From Sabellastarte sp. h YS-2021 (Eukaryota > Annelida > Polychaeta > Sabellida > Sabellidae), in the NCBI GenBank assembly GCA_964017235.1, contig OZ024929.1, positions 112,267,793 through 112,331,792 of the forward strand: a DNA stretch of 64,000 bases. The letters run 5' to 3'. Numbering within the stretch: the stretch's first letter is position 1; each line of letters opens with the position of its first letter. Shown one piece after another: positions 12,031 through 24,135 of the stretch. The translations under genes and the position numbers were made by a program. The notes beneath the pieces were generated by a model, which was not told the origin of the DNA, ran no database searches, and saw nothing but the letters and a program-made list of their open reading frames with translations.

Positions 12031-14258
12031 ATACATGTAGGGCTACATTTTCATACGAAGTCACATGACCATTGTATGTTTCTTTATTGGAAGTCAACAA
12101 GGTGTCAAAACAAAGGAAAATAAAACACAGCTATAAATGGTTGCAAACATCAACCATCTTTTCTCAACTGCATACTTGACACTGAAGGAAACTTAAGTCT
12201 CTGATTTAGTTACACTTAACTGTAATTTCACAGTGCAATTATTGTAGACTGTTTATCACATGCAATATTAATGTGTTGATACAAAGGAGACATTACTTCA
12301 GAGACTGCTAGTCACACTTTCAGTTAAAAGATAAGACATCATTTTGGTTCATTATGATTTAATGAAACATGTATCCATAAAGTGCTTACCAATGTCAAAA
12401 GCAGAAGAGTAATGGACACTTAAGATATGTAAATTTTCAACTACCAGATTATGTTCTCAGTTACACTTGTTAGTTTGCCACATCCCTAGAAAGACAATAG
12501 TAGAAAAGAAGAAAAAATGACTATATTTGCAAAGGGCTGTGAACAATAAAAAAAGTTATCACTCGGCAGACTTGAAATCATAGCATATCATGAAATGTTA
12601 ACAAGCATAAGAAAACTGTCTTTGCAAAAGGGTTTTTGTAGAATTGTCACAAGACATGAGATATCCCGATGCAGCAGCTAAATAAAACATGTTATTTTTT
12701 GTTGTTTCAAAGGAATAATTGCCATAAAAGGGTGTCTTGTTTAGACTCCACTTATTCAAAGTTGATCTCTCTGTGTGGTGGATTGTTCATTAACTCCATT
12801 CATACTTACCCGATAAGTCTGCGGATCTACCTCTGCCCCTATAAGTCTGGAACTATGTTGTATTGACTTTTTAGGTGTGCTTGTTTGGGGTCTGTAAGAG
12901 AAGTAGCTGAGAATTAGAAAAATAAGAACATGAGCATCTATGATTTTGATTTTTTGTTTTTTAGTTACCACCCACCGTCTTCCAAATCAGCCCCAGTATG
13001 ATTTGTCCCATTAAGCTGTATCAGAATTACATCATAGAAAACATCAACAGATGTTTGAATCCAACAGCCTTATTTTTCTCTCTGGTTGATCACATTGTTC
13101 ACCACCTTAATATTAACTAATTGTAGGCTTCATAAAATTATTGCTAGATTTTGCCTTTTACAAGGTATGTATGTACTGTGGGCGCTATGAAATTTTGATA
13201 TGCTATTTATTATATATTCACAACAAATTATTAGTTTTCATCCTTTTCCCCAGTTTCTTCCAAACCCTTATGCAGTATGAAAATGACCTTAACTTTTCTC
13301 ACAGCCATGTACAGTAAATGGTGTTCCCATAGAGTCAAATTCACTGAAGTTCGGGCCTGATATGACTTCAGCTTTTGAAAGGAATGTAAAGTCCCGACTT
13401 TGACATAATGGTGTCCCCATTAGCTTTGTTAAAAGGTAAATCACATATTCTCTAGAAATCATTCAATTTAGTACTTCATTTAAAATTATGTGTTTTAATA
13501 AATAATAGTTTAATGACTGTTCTATTTTAATCGTTGTAATCGGCCATACTTTTGAAATTAAGTTTGCAGCCTAAAATTAGATTTCAGGCAGCTTTGCCCA
13601 CACACGAGGAAGCCATGTAAAGTGTTACTTAATAAAAAATACCCTTTACTACCACTGAACATGAAAATGTCAACCTGTAAAACAGCCAATGAAATGCATT
13701 AATATAAAAACAATTCTGCACCCTTTTAACACTTTTTTTGGTAGCTACAGTTTAATGGCCATATTTCAGCAAATTCTGCAAAATTGTAGAATTAACAGCA
13801 AACTGTTTGAACAGTTTTTAACCCCACTTCATGTCTTTATAAATAGCCACTGTTTTAACAGCTCATTTGCTGATGGCATACCAGGAGATCCATTAAGAAA
13901 ACAGAGGTAGCATTGGTTAGATCTTACTTGTTACACTAGCTTATTGGCTTCTGTTATGACATCCCGACTACCTGATATACAATGACTGAGCACCAGTTTA
14001 TTCAACAAGACAATAGTTTGAATTTTAAAGACAAACTATATTTCCTTATATATAAATTGCATGACGTATCCACACTAAATTTAATTTATAATTAATTTAT
14101 ACGAGGTACTGGATGAAAATAATCTTGTACTCCTTTTCACCTAACAGTTTCATTGAAGAATCGATACATGTTTGGCATTCTATACAGCACAGCAGAGCAG
14201 AAATACTATGATAAACATTTCAAATTAGTGTTTATACTGAAGTTAAGATTTTTAATTT
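12030..14258. other. Intergenic, no gene seen
   Basis: AT-rich sequence. It includes 12686-12768, the partner of the diverged direct repeat at 10714-10795, and a possible SINE C tail near 13379-13410 (GTAAAGTCCCGACTTTGAC). The remaining short frames look random. Confidence 0.4.
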
Positions 14259-14480
14259 TAACCAGGAAGTTATGTTCTTGGGTACATTCGTTTGTTTGTT
14301 TGATATCTGTTTGCTTGTCTGTCTGTGTTTGCAAAATAAATGTATCTTTCTGAATTTTTATGTGGGTATGGCTGACCATAAGAAGTAATAATTACTGACT
14401 TCAAAAAAATAACTTAAAAAGTTATCACTAATTTCTATATGTTGATAGGGCCCAAGGAAGAAGTGATTACATTCTCAGAA
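14259..14480 (+). repeat. Dispersed GTTTGTTTGT-type repeat
   Basis: AACCAGGAAGTTATGTTCTT, then CGTTTGTTTGTTTG, a TCTGTCTGT run, TTTTATGTGGGTA and GGGCCCAAGGAAG appear in the same order as the copies at 45526 and 50184. Confidence 0.55.
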
Positions 14481-15370
14481 AAATCCTGATCATATTTAGA
14501 ATACCAAGAAAAAAATCCTTGGTTTTGGAAATTTGTCACCCACCCCCACTCCTCCCGGTGGAGACCTGTGCTCTACTAGTACTTTCTAGTATTCTAACAT
14601 GTGTTGGTTAGTTTGGTCCAAGGAACAACTTTGAGACGAAAGAAACCTTCTTTGCCCTTGTTATGCATATAAATAAGGGTGTATTTAGGAAAAGCTACGT
14701 TACATTAAAAATATATTGTAATTAAACAAGGATCCTTTTAAAGGGCGATAATGCAATTTTTACCTGAACTCATCGTCTCAAATTGGTACAGTCCAAACAA
14801 CACACAGATTGCAAATATCAAATTTTACAGAAGTGCCCCAGACTGGCTGAATTCACTGTTTACCTCCATCTCTGTGCCAATTTAAGGAGTGTGTCAATTA
14901 CCCAGCCAGACTGTGAGGGGCTTAAAAGGTCCAGCAATGTAAATTTCTGCACCGGTAGTTTACGACAGCCAAAATGTCTTCATCTGCAGTAAGAAGTCAG
15001 TTCAAACAGTTGGTGTTTCACTGCTAATGGGACAAAGAAAAGACTGATACATGGTAATACAGATGTCCCAGAGGTAAAATATTCCATTTGCTTGTCAGAT
15101 TTACAGAGACCCACTCCTTGTTGTTATAGTCACTACATTCTGCTGATAGCCATGCCACAACACTTACACAAATTCCGTGTGGACACTGTCAAATCTAAAA
15201 AACTGTAGCCAGAACACACTGTCGTGAGTAATTAACTGCATGCTGATAATGACACCTAGCACTGTTAAGAAAAATCTTATTGAAGGGACTTATCGGGCAC
15301 ATAGCTGTATGACATGTCAGCACCTAATCTTTGCATTAAAAGATACTAATGAGAGTGCATGTTTGTTATA
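14481..15370. other. Intergenic, no gene seen
   Basis: Contains GGGCGATAATGCAATTTTTAC near 14742, which resembles GGGCGATAATGCATTTTTTAC near 33250 and suggests another old dispersed repeat. No gene recognised. Confidence 0.4.
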
Positions 15371-15479
15371 TTATACCCCATTTACACTAGAGGCGGTACA
15401 CCCTGCGTTTATAATTTTTTCTCAGTGGCGGGACCGCATCTAGGTCGCCCTATTTTGTCTGAGTTGTTGACACTACCAT

Positions 15480-15758
15480 TCAGTTGTTGACACCCCAGGC
15501 AGCAACAACAGTTTCTCATATGATGCCCCAAATTTATGGAGTGATCTTCCACATGATATATGTATTTCTCCAAATCTCTCATGTTTCAAAAATCGACTAA
15601 AAACCTATTTATTTCAGAAATCATTCCCCCCTTAGTTTCTAACTACCAAATACTGTATTGCCTCCCTGGGTGCGACTTGGAATATGTCTAACATCTTGAT
15701 GACAAATTGGATGGTGTGCCTTAGAATCTGTTGATATGGAGATTAAGCACCTAAACAA
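15480..15758 (+). pseudogene. 5'-truncated non-LTR retrotransposon: reverse transcriptase C-terminus plus 3' UTR
   Basis: The frame from 15480 to the TAG at 15633-15635 reads ...SFSYDAPNLWSDLP, then ...LSCFKNRLKTYLFQKSF. This is the typical C-terminal pattern (aPxLWNsLP ... FKrxLKtyLF) of CR1/L2/Jockey-type LINE polymerases. The 3' UTR runs to GATTAAGCACCTAAACAACT and is followed by a (TGAT)n repeat, a usual ending for such elements. Everything upstream of the last 51 residues is missing, so it cannot be active. It sits inside MITE-like element D copy 2. I cannot tell the exact LINE clade. Confidence 0.75.
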
Positions 15759-15759
15759 C

Positions 15760-15820
<61 letters not shown>

Positions 15821-15836
15821 CATTGATTGATTGACC
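15759..15836. repeat. (GATT)n microsatellite
   Basis: About 19 tandem GATT units with one interruption (CATT near 15821). It follows directly on the LINE 3' end and is probably its expanded terminal repeat. Confidence 0.95.
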
Positions 15837-16115
15837 GAATCACAACCTTATGTACATTGTGGACCAAACCTTCAGTTACCGTAATTGGAAATTCATACAC
15901 ATATGTGCGAAATTGTCTGTACATGGTTACAGTACCGAAATCAGAGGCGGAAATTTGAAACTTTTGAAAACTTGCATAGAATGCACAAGGTAATGGATGG
16001 TTCACCACTGACTCACAAGGTTGCATACAGACATCAGACAGTGATCCAAGGACAGGGACGTTTTACCAAACACGGGTTACAGTGGGTGATACCTTCAGTA
16101 GTGTGAATGTTGTAT

Positions 16116-16927
16116 TAGAATCTGGGACTTGAGATCAAGCATAGCATGATATCCTGGTTGTCTAAACATTCTATAAAATGTCACCCATCCAGCGTTAGAC
16201 CATACTGACGCATAAATAAACCTTTCATTTTGTTATCATGTTTATTACATTACTGTACTGTTGGATATTTTAGCTGGGGGGAAATTTTAACTAATTTTCA
16301 GATTTTTTTAAGCTCACTGGAGTTAAGTTTCACTAATTGTCAGTTTCATCCTTAGGTTTATTACTGATTTTAAAACATCATTGGGTATAAGTTTTCCCCT
16401 GTCCACGTCTATTAGCTAAAACTAAGATTTAAGAGGAAAATTATCATTTATACAGTATATCTAACATAGTTGAAAGAAACGGGTAACAGATTATGAAATC
16501 TCTAACTTTGAATAATAAGAAAAAATATTCCTTATGACACATCAAGTCCTTTTATCGCGGATAACATAAAACAGCTTTCAGACAGCAATTAACGGAGAAG
16601 ATTTTGAGAAAATTATGAATATGTCAATATAATCCGATTTATTTCTGACTTGATTATTGATTGTTACAGATAATATCATATTTTCCTTTGGTCTTGTTTC
16701 AAGACAAGTATCAAATGTGAGTACAATCATTTAACCATTAAACAAATACATTGACATAATGCCATGTTTGCGTCAATGGGAGATATTTCAGGGAATTCAG
16801 ATGGGTGTATATTTGTGCAATGAATAACAAGTCTTACGACAGTTCAATGTAATGACAACAACTTCTCATTCTTCAGATTTGTGAGAAAACCAAGCGGAAA
16901 ATCTGTTCCCTCTGGATCCTAAAGTAT
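16116..16927. other. Intergenic, no gene seen
   Basis: AT-rich unique sequence with no supported features. Confidence 0.45.
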
Positions 16928-17111
16928 CATCACCCATCCTAATTTTTTCTCATTGCGGGTTCTCTTGTTCATTTGATGCAATTGGGTTGTAGTAGGCAAA
17001 TGAGGCTATGGTCTGAAACCATCACCCATCCTAATTTTTTCTCATTGCGGGTTCTCTTGTTCATTTGATGCAATTGGGTTGTAGTAGGCAAATGAGGCTA
17101 TGGTCTGAAAC
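16928..17111. repeat. Exact 92-bp tandem duplication
   Basis: Two copies, 16928-17019 and 17020-17111, appear identical from ATCACCCATCCTAATTT to AGGCTATGGTCTGAAAC. The lack of differences suggests a recent duplication, or an assembly artefact. Confidence 0.95.
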
Positions 17112-17242
17112 TGAGGCTAACTACAGAGCCAAAGTGTAACTCAATAATATTCTGCTGTAAACTGAGTTTCCCTGACGCAAACACACTTTGATTTGACCTT
17201 TGATATGACACAAACTGGGCGATGAGATCATAGGAATATTAT

Positions 17243-17400
17243 TTGTAAAACCTAGGTCACACCGAACTCTGCTGTGGTCATGAGCTAGTTCAGAACGGGT
17301 TCGTCTGCCTTCGACTGTGCTTTGACCAGGTTCGAACCATTTGGTATTTTGGTAGGACTCCTGTGGTGAGACTTGCATTTAGGTAGGACATATTTGGGGC
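17243..17400 (+). mobile_element. MITE-like element F, fragment
   Basis: It begins CCTAGGTCACACCGAACTCT and continues CTGTGGTCATGAGCT. This resembles the left terminus of element F at 33691 (CCTAGGTCACACTGTTCC ... CTCATGAGTT). I could not find a matching right terminus, so this copy is diverged or truncated. Confidence 0.4.
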
Positions 17401-17609
17401 GATTCCACACACCTCAGACCACATTTTGTAATCAGTACCACCTTTTGAAATGTTTAAAAAATAGCTGTTAGAACTTCTCTTGGTTTATATTATAACATAC
17501 ACATTCTGTGTGAATGGGGGTGTGGAAGTTGATCATATTTGTGAAGAATTTCCCATTGAAAGCTGGACCTATGTATATTTAGACTAGAGTACTCCAATGC
17601 AAATATATT

Positions 17610-17685
17610 AGAGGTCCTAGGTGGCCTAGTGGTTAGACGTTGAACGGGACGTAAAACCCCAACTTTGGTCTTTGTCCATTGCAAA
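17610..17685 (+). repeat. Internally deleted SINE (family C)
   Basis: A tRNA-like A-box head, TGGCCTAGTGGTTAGACG, is joined directly to a SINE tail, TTGAACGGGACGTAAAACCC then CAACTTTGG. The B box and body are missing. Confidence 0.5.
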
Positions 17686-17752
17686 TGTCTGTAATAAAAC
17701 TTTATGTTGAATGAGGTGGCAGTAGCACTGTACTAAGGGAAGTAGATTTCCT

Positions 17753-17776
17753 GGGGGGGGGGGGGGGGGGGGGGGC
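17753..17776. repeat. Poly(G) tract, 24 bases
   Basis: An uninterrupted run of 24 G. Such runs can form G-quadruplexes and are prone to sequencing length errors. Confidence 0.95.
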
Positions 17777-19049
17777 TTTCTAGCCAAAACATTTTAACCA
17801 GTTGCTGTGCACTGGTTTTCTCTACCAATGAAGTGTCCACCATATCACCACCTTCAGAATATGTGAATAAAAACAAGACTTTAAAATGAAAATGTCAGAC
17901 CAAGTGTGAAGAGAATACAAGAGAGAACAATAGAGTTCAACGCATTTGGGTATTATTAATTATTAATTGATCTGTTAAAGTTTACAAAACTGATTTTGAC
18001 ACGATTAAAGGTAGGGCAATATAAAATGAACTGAACTCAATAATTGCTCAACATATATAGTTAATTCTTGACTGGTTTCCATTTAAAGTTACCAGTACAT
18101 TTACAGACGTCATTTGCAAAGTTATTAATATCATCTGTAAAAGTGATTTAGAATATGTTTATTTAATCCCTGTTAAGAAGTTAAAATATTCTTGCCAAGC
18201 TATAACTATGGTGCATTTGGCTTATGCACTTAAGATGGTAAAATAATGGGCCAATCCGTCAACTAGGATGACAACTTGTCAGACCGTTCTCTAGTGTGTA
18301 AAGCAGACACTTTATGGCTTCTCACCATGATATTAGAAACCAGCAAGCACTCATACAGTACCGACATCCGCCAAGGTAGCCAAGTATCCCCATCTTGTTA
18401 TTTCACCCAAATAGTCTTTTATCTATTTTTTTAACCCCACAGTTGGGTTGCGTGAACAAACAAAGATCAATTTATTACTTTTGGACTAATTTCAACAACA
18501 AATGCAAAATCGTTGAAAATAGGACTGTTGAAAATTTCGGGTTTTTAATTTAAATCACTTCTTTCTTTAGCCAGTCCCTAACCACGTAAAAAATCATAAA
18601 GATGAATTAATTAGTTTTGGAGTAATTACAAACACCCACAAAAAAGACAAACAAATGCACCAAAAAAAATGTAACCTCCTGTGTGGAAATAATGATACCC
18701 TTGTTCCACGTTCATAGTCAATCGTACAACCAAACAGATTTTAAACTCGTGATGGGGGAGGAGGCTTGCTATGGCTGCTCTAACAAAAACCCTAACATAA
18801 CAAATATTTTTTCCTAAGAGACAAGAACCAATCCAACAACCAGTAACATAAGCCTTACAACCTGTTCCCGACCACCACCGTGTATAAAGATAACTGATAA
18901 CACCATGTCCTGATCATTCGTGGGTAGTTAACAGTTGACTCGTGTGGGTAATCTTTCCTCGAGACAAGATCGGTTGGCTCCATTTTCACAGGATGATTAG
19001 TTATATCATGAACAGAGTGGAAGAGATAGGCTGTATTATAATCGAAACA
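17777..19049. other. Intergenic, no gene seen
   Basis: AT-rich unique sequence, no supported features. Confidence 0.45.
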
Positions 19050-19300
19050 GTTGTAGCATGTAAAAGTGTGGTTGTAAAACAGTTACAGCTGATAGGAACA
19101 ATTGAAACTCCCAAAGGAGAGATTGTAAGGCGATTGCAGCTAAAAACAGTTGTAGCATTCAAAAGAGGGGTTGTAAGGCAGTTATAACTAAAAAGATCAG
19201 TTGTAGCATCCAAAAGAGAGGTTGTAAGGCAGTTACAGCTGAAAAGATCAGTTGTAGCATTCAAAAGAGAGGTTGTAAGACTGTTACAATTGGAATGATC
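19050..19300. repeat. 51-bp tandem repeat, about 5 diverged copies
   Basis: AGTTGTAGCAT recurs at 19050, 19148, 19199 and 19250, and GGTTGTAAGGCAGTTACAGCT is shared between units. The period of 51 keeps frames open on both strands, which explains the short overlapping frames at 18942-19187 and 19001-19264. Confidence 0.85.
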
Positions 19301-20468
19301 AATTACAAATACTCGGGACAGAAATGCTCACTCACAAAAGTTTTTAAGCACGTTGATTATGTTGATGGGTGTCTACTAGTCCTCTAGTAATGTTCCCAAC
19401 CTTCACAAGTGGTCATATGAACAACAAAATAATGCTCTTCACCATAAAATTCGGGCAGTTAGCAGTCGTGAAACTTGAACAGGGTTATAAGCCTTTTGAT
19501 GCTTCACCATTAGATCAAAAGCGTAAAAGTACATCTCACAGTCATAAGTAATATAATGGCAAAGCTATGTTTTTTTTACAAAATTTCTAAAATATTTGCT
19601 CTCCATTAAGGATGTGTTATACGCACACCACTGTTTACAGAATAATATGGACTGCATTTTACTTGTTGCAACTAAGTATTTATGACCAAAAGAAACATCT
19701 ATATCATGTAATTCCCATAATATCTCCATTTCTCGCAAAGCATGAAAAACAATGTACACAGAAGTTTATGTCCATGGTTGACCTTTAAAGGCACTTGTCT
19801 TTGACATTTCAATGGAGATCTTAATAATGGCTGTAAAGTTGCTGACTTTTGTTACCTGAACGAATTAGGGCTATCGAGCTATTCTAACTTCATCATTTTA
19901 CACATAACAAAGAAGATGGACTTTAACTGGACTTTTATCATCCAAGGTATCAGCTTCTGCGTGACTGTTTGTTCTTATTACGAACCTTTTAGAGGTGTGG
20001 TCGCAATAACACAAACTGCTGCCTGAAATCTTAAGCTGCCACCAAGTTATAAATAACAATACAAGGGCCAAATCACCAACCAGCGAGCATGGAGCATTGG
20101 GTAGACTCAGTGATATGGCGACATAGATGCTATTAAATTAGTTCATTACTTGAGCACCCTGCCTCCTTACCCTTTATGAATAATTATCAGGACTCACTAT
20201 GGGCTTTTCTCTGCCTTCCTTTAATGTACTTTGGACATGCACAAGATTTATGGGGCCTTGTATAAAAGGCAAATAGTATAATAACACTTGGACAGGGAAA
20301 ACAACTGATCATAGCAGCTTTTACATCAAGTTGCTTGTCTTTTGTTTACTTGTTTGTTACATGTGTACAGGTTTGGGGAAACAGGTGAATGGAAAGTAAG
20401 TATAAAAATCATTGTGACATTGCAGCTGCAGCTCTTGGGAAATCATTCTGTGATTTAAATGGCAGTTA
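19301..20468. other. Intergenic, no gene seen
   Basis: Unique AT-rich sequence. The stretch 20040-20250 is less AT-rich and has a mixed-complexity look with ATGAATAATTA-type homeodomain/POU-like words; it could be conserved non-coding DNA but this cannot be judged here. Confidence 0.35.
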
Positions 20469-20900
20469 TTGGTAAATTGTATTGTATATTTATACTCGGT
20501 ACAATATCTACTTTTACTACAGACTCAAAGCGTTCCTTGACCCACCCGACTGTACATGTACAGCCCAAATCCTGTCAAATTATGCTTTCTGTTCTCTCTA
20601 ATAAATGTAGTTATTTATTTCAATATTATTTCTTCTTTTGTTTTTAAATACTATTTTTTCCTTCAGTAAAATTAATTGGTTTAATGAGTTTAACTTACAT
20701 ATTGTAGCAATTATATCTTTGAACCAACTCTTATAATTTGTTCATGTAATTTTAGCATTCCTAGGCTGGCTATGGAATGTCCAGGTATGAATTTGTCCTG
20801 TTATGAAATATCCTGGTACAAAATGTCCATACCCCGTACAAGCTCTCCAGTGACTTACATTTTCCTGACAGAAAGACAGAGACAAGCATTTAAAAAAGAT
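20469..20900 (-). repeat. SINE family B copy, split by an insertion of about 270 bp
   Basis: The tail at 20469-20568 (GTATATTTATACTCGGTACA, then CTGTACATGTACAGCCCAA) and the body at 20839-20900 (CAAGCTCTCCAGTGAC, then CTGACAGAAAGACAGAGAC) are contiguous in the reverse-strand copy at 48424-48725. Here they are separated by 20569-20838. The insert is AT-rich, without coding frames, and I could not define clear terminal repeats. Confidence 0.65.
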
Positions 20901-21546
20901 ACTAATCTGCCTCAAAAATTATATTAGTGTAAACACAGGAACAGTTGCCTAGTGTCACAATTAAGCAATTTGAGTAGTAGCTTGTAATTAGATAGAAACT
21001 CTTGATGTACACACAGAATGCCAAATAACATATGAAAGTAATTCTAATACATATGTAGTACTTTTATAGCTCTTAATCTCTATCTATTGACAGACACTAA
21101 GACGCGTAATGCCAGAAATCAGAGATCGTAATTATTAAATAAAGGTAAGATCAAGGTTAACAAATATAATGAAAGACTAAGGTTTGAGTCAAAATTGGGT
21201 TTCTGTTTCTAGTAAAACAGTTAGTGACATACTAGAACAGAGCATCAGTATTTTGCACAAGTTGATTTGAACTAGATTCAAACCCACGACCACGTATGTG
21301 AAAGATAAGCTATTAGTTTTAAATGAAATAACCACTTTGCCACTGATGACTCTATGGACATTGCTATCTCTCAGTGTTTGCTTCAAATTTATTTCTATCT
21401 ATCTCACTAACATATACAATAGAGTACTATTTCTACAGATCACTTGCTTATATGCAGATGCCAGTGCTTCATTAAATAATGATACGCCCTTAAAAGACGG
21501 GTCATAATATCACATATGTTGCAAAGAAGATATTCTGAGTCAACTA
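20901..21546. other. Intergenic, possible old tRNA-like SINE head
   Basis: On the minus strand, 21250-21345 has TGGCAAAGTGGTTA and GTGGGTTTGAATCTAG, spaced like A and B boxes of a tRNA-derived SINE, but no body or tail could be matched. No gene seen. Confidence 0.35.
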
Positions 21547-21735
21547 TATCAAACTCAGTGTGTGGATCAACAAATAGAGTGCGCTTACAGGAAATTCGCA
21601 AAGGAAGTATCAAACTCAGTGTGCGGATTAATAAATAGAGTGCTTTTACTGGAAAAATCGCAAAGGAAATATCAAACTCAGTGTATGGATTAATAAATAG
21701 AGTGTTTTTGCCAGAAAAATCGCAAAGGAAATACT
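21547..21735. repeat. 61/62-bp tandem repeat, 3 copies
   Basis: TATCAAACTCAGTGTG(T/C)GGA recurs at 21547, 21608 and 21670, with AATAGAGTG and TCGCAAAGGAA in each unit. Confidence 0.9.
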
Positions 21736-22988
21736 TATATCAAACGAGGTAATTAGGGTTTTAGCAGGTTGATATCAGAGATGATATATTATGTAAGAGC
21801 TTAATATTACCACTTCTTTTGTCCTGTGGACAAAAACAAAATCCATTAAATAATAAGGAACCCTATTGCTGGCATCAGGTGGCTAGAATTTATGTGTAAA
21901 AAATGTCTGCCCTTAAATCCACACAACAGGATCTGTCATACTGTACCCTCTGTGACCCCAATAAGTCACCAGTTTATGTACCCCAATTTAACACCTGGAG
22001 ATAAATGGTGGGTGTGGATGACTGGAAGTGTCCACACAATAGTTATATTCTTTATGGCATATATATGGACTTCTTACCAGCTAATAAAGCACAAGAAAAA
22101 ACCCTGTCTTATTTAAGCTTTCATTTATCGCTAGTGGCATTTACCAGTGACAGTTTTATGCAGTGTTGTCCAGGAGCATGGTTAATTCATACAGTTTACT
22201 CCATGAAAATGCCAGAATATAATATTATGTGTATTCAGCCCAGAAAAAGAAATTATAATAACGTGTATAGTGTTAATGAGGTGTTATTAAAGGGATAATC
22301 CAGAGTTATTGTGTATCATCTGTGTGACAATACAATCATATACAAAGCCTAATATTGACAGCAGTGTTAATGTTTTGATGTGTACACACACAATGAGACA
22401 CCTGTCATAGGTATGTTAGGATGTTTACTTTAGACTTACATTTGATAGATTGATGAGTGATTCTCAATGTCCCTTTAACCCTTTTGCAATTTTAAAGTAT
22501 GATGCTTACTGATTAATGGTTAATTTATGATTACTTAGATATCCCAAATCTCACGAAGAGTTTCCAAACTGAAAGACAAAAATATACAATAAACAAAGCT
22601 ATTTTAGGCTTAGATAGGCTATGTTTCCAATACCTTATATGGCCCATGGCATTCACTTAGGGAAACTACTAAAACAGCTTGTGGGGCCGGTGGATTTAAC
22701 TTTGCAGATAGTGATTATTTACACAGAGTGACATAAAACCATAATACTGCTTATCAATAATTTTTACGACAACCAAAGCTGTGATAGATCACTCCGTATA
22801 CATGGGGCCGATTTCAACTTGGGTGTGTGTTTGTTTATGACACATACATAGCATTCGTTCCTGTTTGAAACATGGCTAAAAACATTAGCTACTCTTATTC
22901 AACGCTATTAAATAAACAGATTATCTACATTTGCACCTGATGGAATTTTTACATAAGCTACCCAAATGATTAAAAAAAATCTTTTGTT
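21736..22988. other. Intergenic, no gene seen
   Basis: AT-rich sequence. Two overlapping short frames at 21892-22298 show no domain or splice pattern. Confidence 0.4.
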
Positions 22989-24135
22989 GAGATAGATGTA
23001 AAGATTGACATTGTGGTACAACTTTGTCTGAGTAAAAATATTACTAAGGGCTCGTGTACATTGAGGCAGATGTGAGATAGATGTAAAGATTGACATTGTG
23101 GTACAACTTTGTCTGAGTAAATATATCACTAAGGGCTGGTGTATATGTGAGATAGATGTAAAGATTGACATTGTGGTACAACTTTGTCTGAGTAAATATA
23201 TCACTAAGGGCTGGTGTAGATGTGAGATAGATGTAAAGATTGACATTGTGGTACAACTTTGTCTGAGTAAATATATCACTAAGGGCTGGTGTAAATGTGA
23301 GATAGATGTAAAGATTGACATTGTGGTACAACTTTGTCTGAGTAAATATATCACTAAGGGCTGGTGTAGATGTGAGATAGATGTAAAGATTGACATTGTG
23401 GTACAACTTTGTCTGAGTAAATATATCACTAAGGGCTGGTGTAGATGTGAGATAGATATAAAGATTGACATTGTGGTACAACTTTGTCTGAGTAAATATA
23501 TCACTAAGGGCTGGTGTAGATGTGAGATAGATGTAAAGATTGACATTGTGGTACAACTTTGTCTGAGTAAATATATCACTAAGGGCTGGTGTATATGTGA
23601 GATAGATGTAAAGATTGACATTGTGGTACAACTTTGTCTGAGTAAATATATCACTAAGGGCTGGTGTAGATGTGAGATAGATATAAAGATTGACATTGTG
23701 GTACAACTTTGTCTGAGTAAATATATCACTAAGGGCTGGTGTAGATGTGAGATAGATGTAAAGATTGACATTGTGGTACAACTTTGTCTGAGTAAATATA
23801 TCACTAAGGGCTGGTGTATATGTGAGATAGATGTAAAGATTGACATTGTGGTACAACTTTGTCTGAGTAAATATATCACTAAGGGCTGGTGTATATGTGA
23901 GATAGATGTAAAGATTGACATTGTGGTACAACTTTGTCTGAGTAAATATATCACTAAGGGCTGGTGTAGATGTGAGATAGATGTAAAGATTGACATTGTG
24001 GTACAACTTTGTCTGAGTAAATATATCACTAAGGGCTGGTGTAGATGTGAGATAGATGTAAAGATTGACATTGTGGTACAACTTTGTCTGAGTAAATATA
24101 TCACTAAGGGCCTGTGTACACTGAGGTAGATGTGA
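22989..24135. repeat. 75-bp minisatellite array, 15 copies
   Basis: The anchor GTGGTACAACTTTGTCTGAG starts at 23013, then at 23098 and every 75 bp to 24073. The 13 internal intervals are exactly 75 bp and nearly identical, varying mainly at TGTA(G/T/A)ATGTGAG and at GATAGAT(G/A)TAAAG. The first interval is 85 bp and carries an extra block with TTGAGGCAGA; the last unit runs into a related block (CTGAGGTAGA). The outer units therefore look older than the homogenised core. The long frames on both strands across this array (up to 412 codons) arise because 75 is divisible by three and the unit lacks stops in those frames; I do not call them genes. Confidence 0.97.

Larger units (their letters stand above)
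15371..16115 (-). mobile_element. MITE-like element D, copy 2, interrupted
   Basis: The outer ends are an imperfect inverted repeat: CCCCATTTACACTA on the left and TAGTGTGAATG on the right. The internal blocks 15395-15471 and 15837-16106 match copy 1 (11066-11575) in reverse orientation. Between them lies a LINE 3' fragment with an (ATTG)n tail, so the element was split by a later insertion or a rearrangement. No open frame of interest. Confidence 0.6.

Noticed and set aside
22989..24135. CRISPR-like regular array
   Set aside because: The repeat has no unique spacers; units are contiguous and almost identical, and the DNA is eukaryotic.
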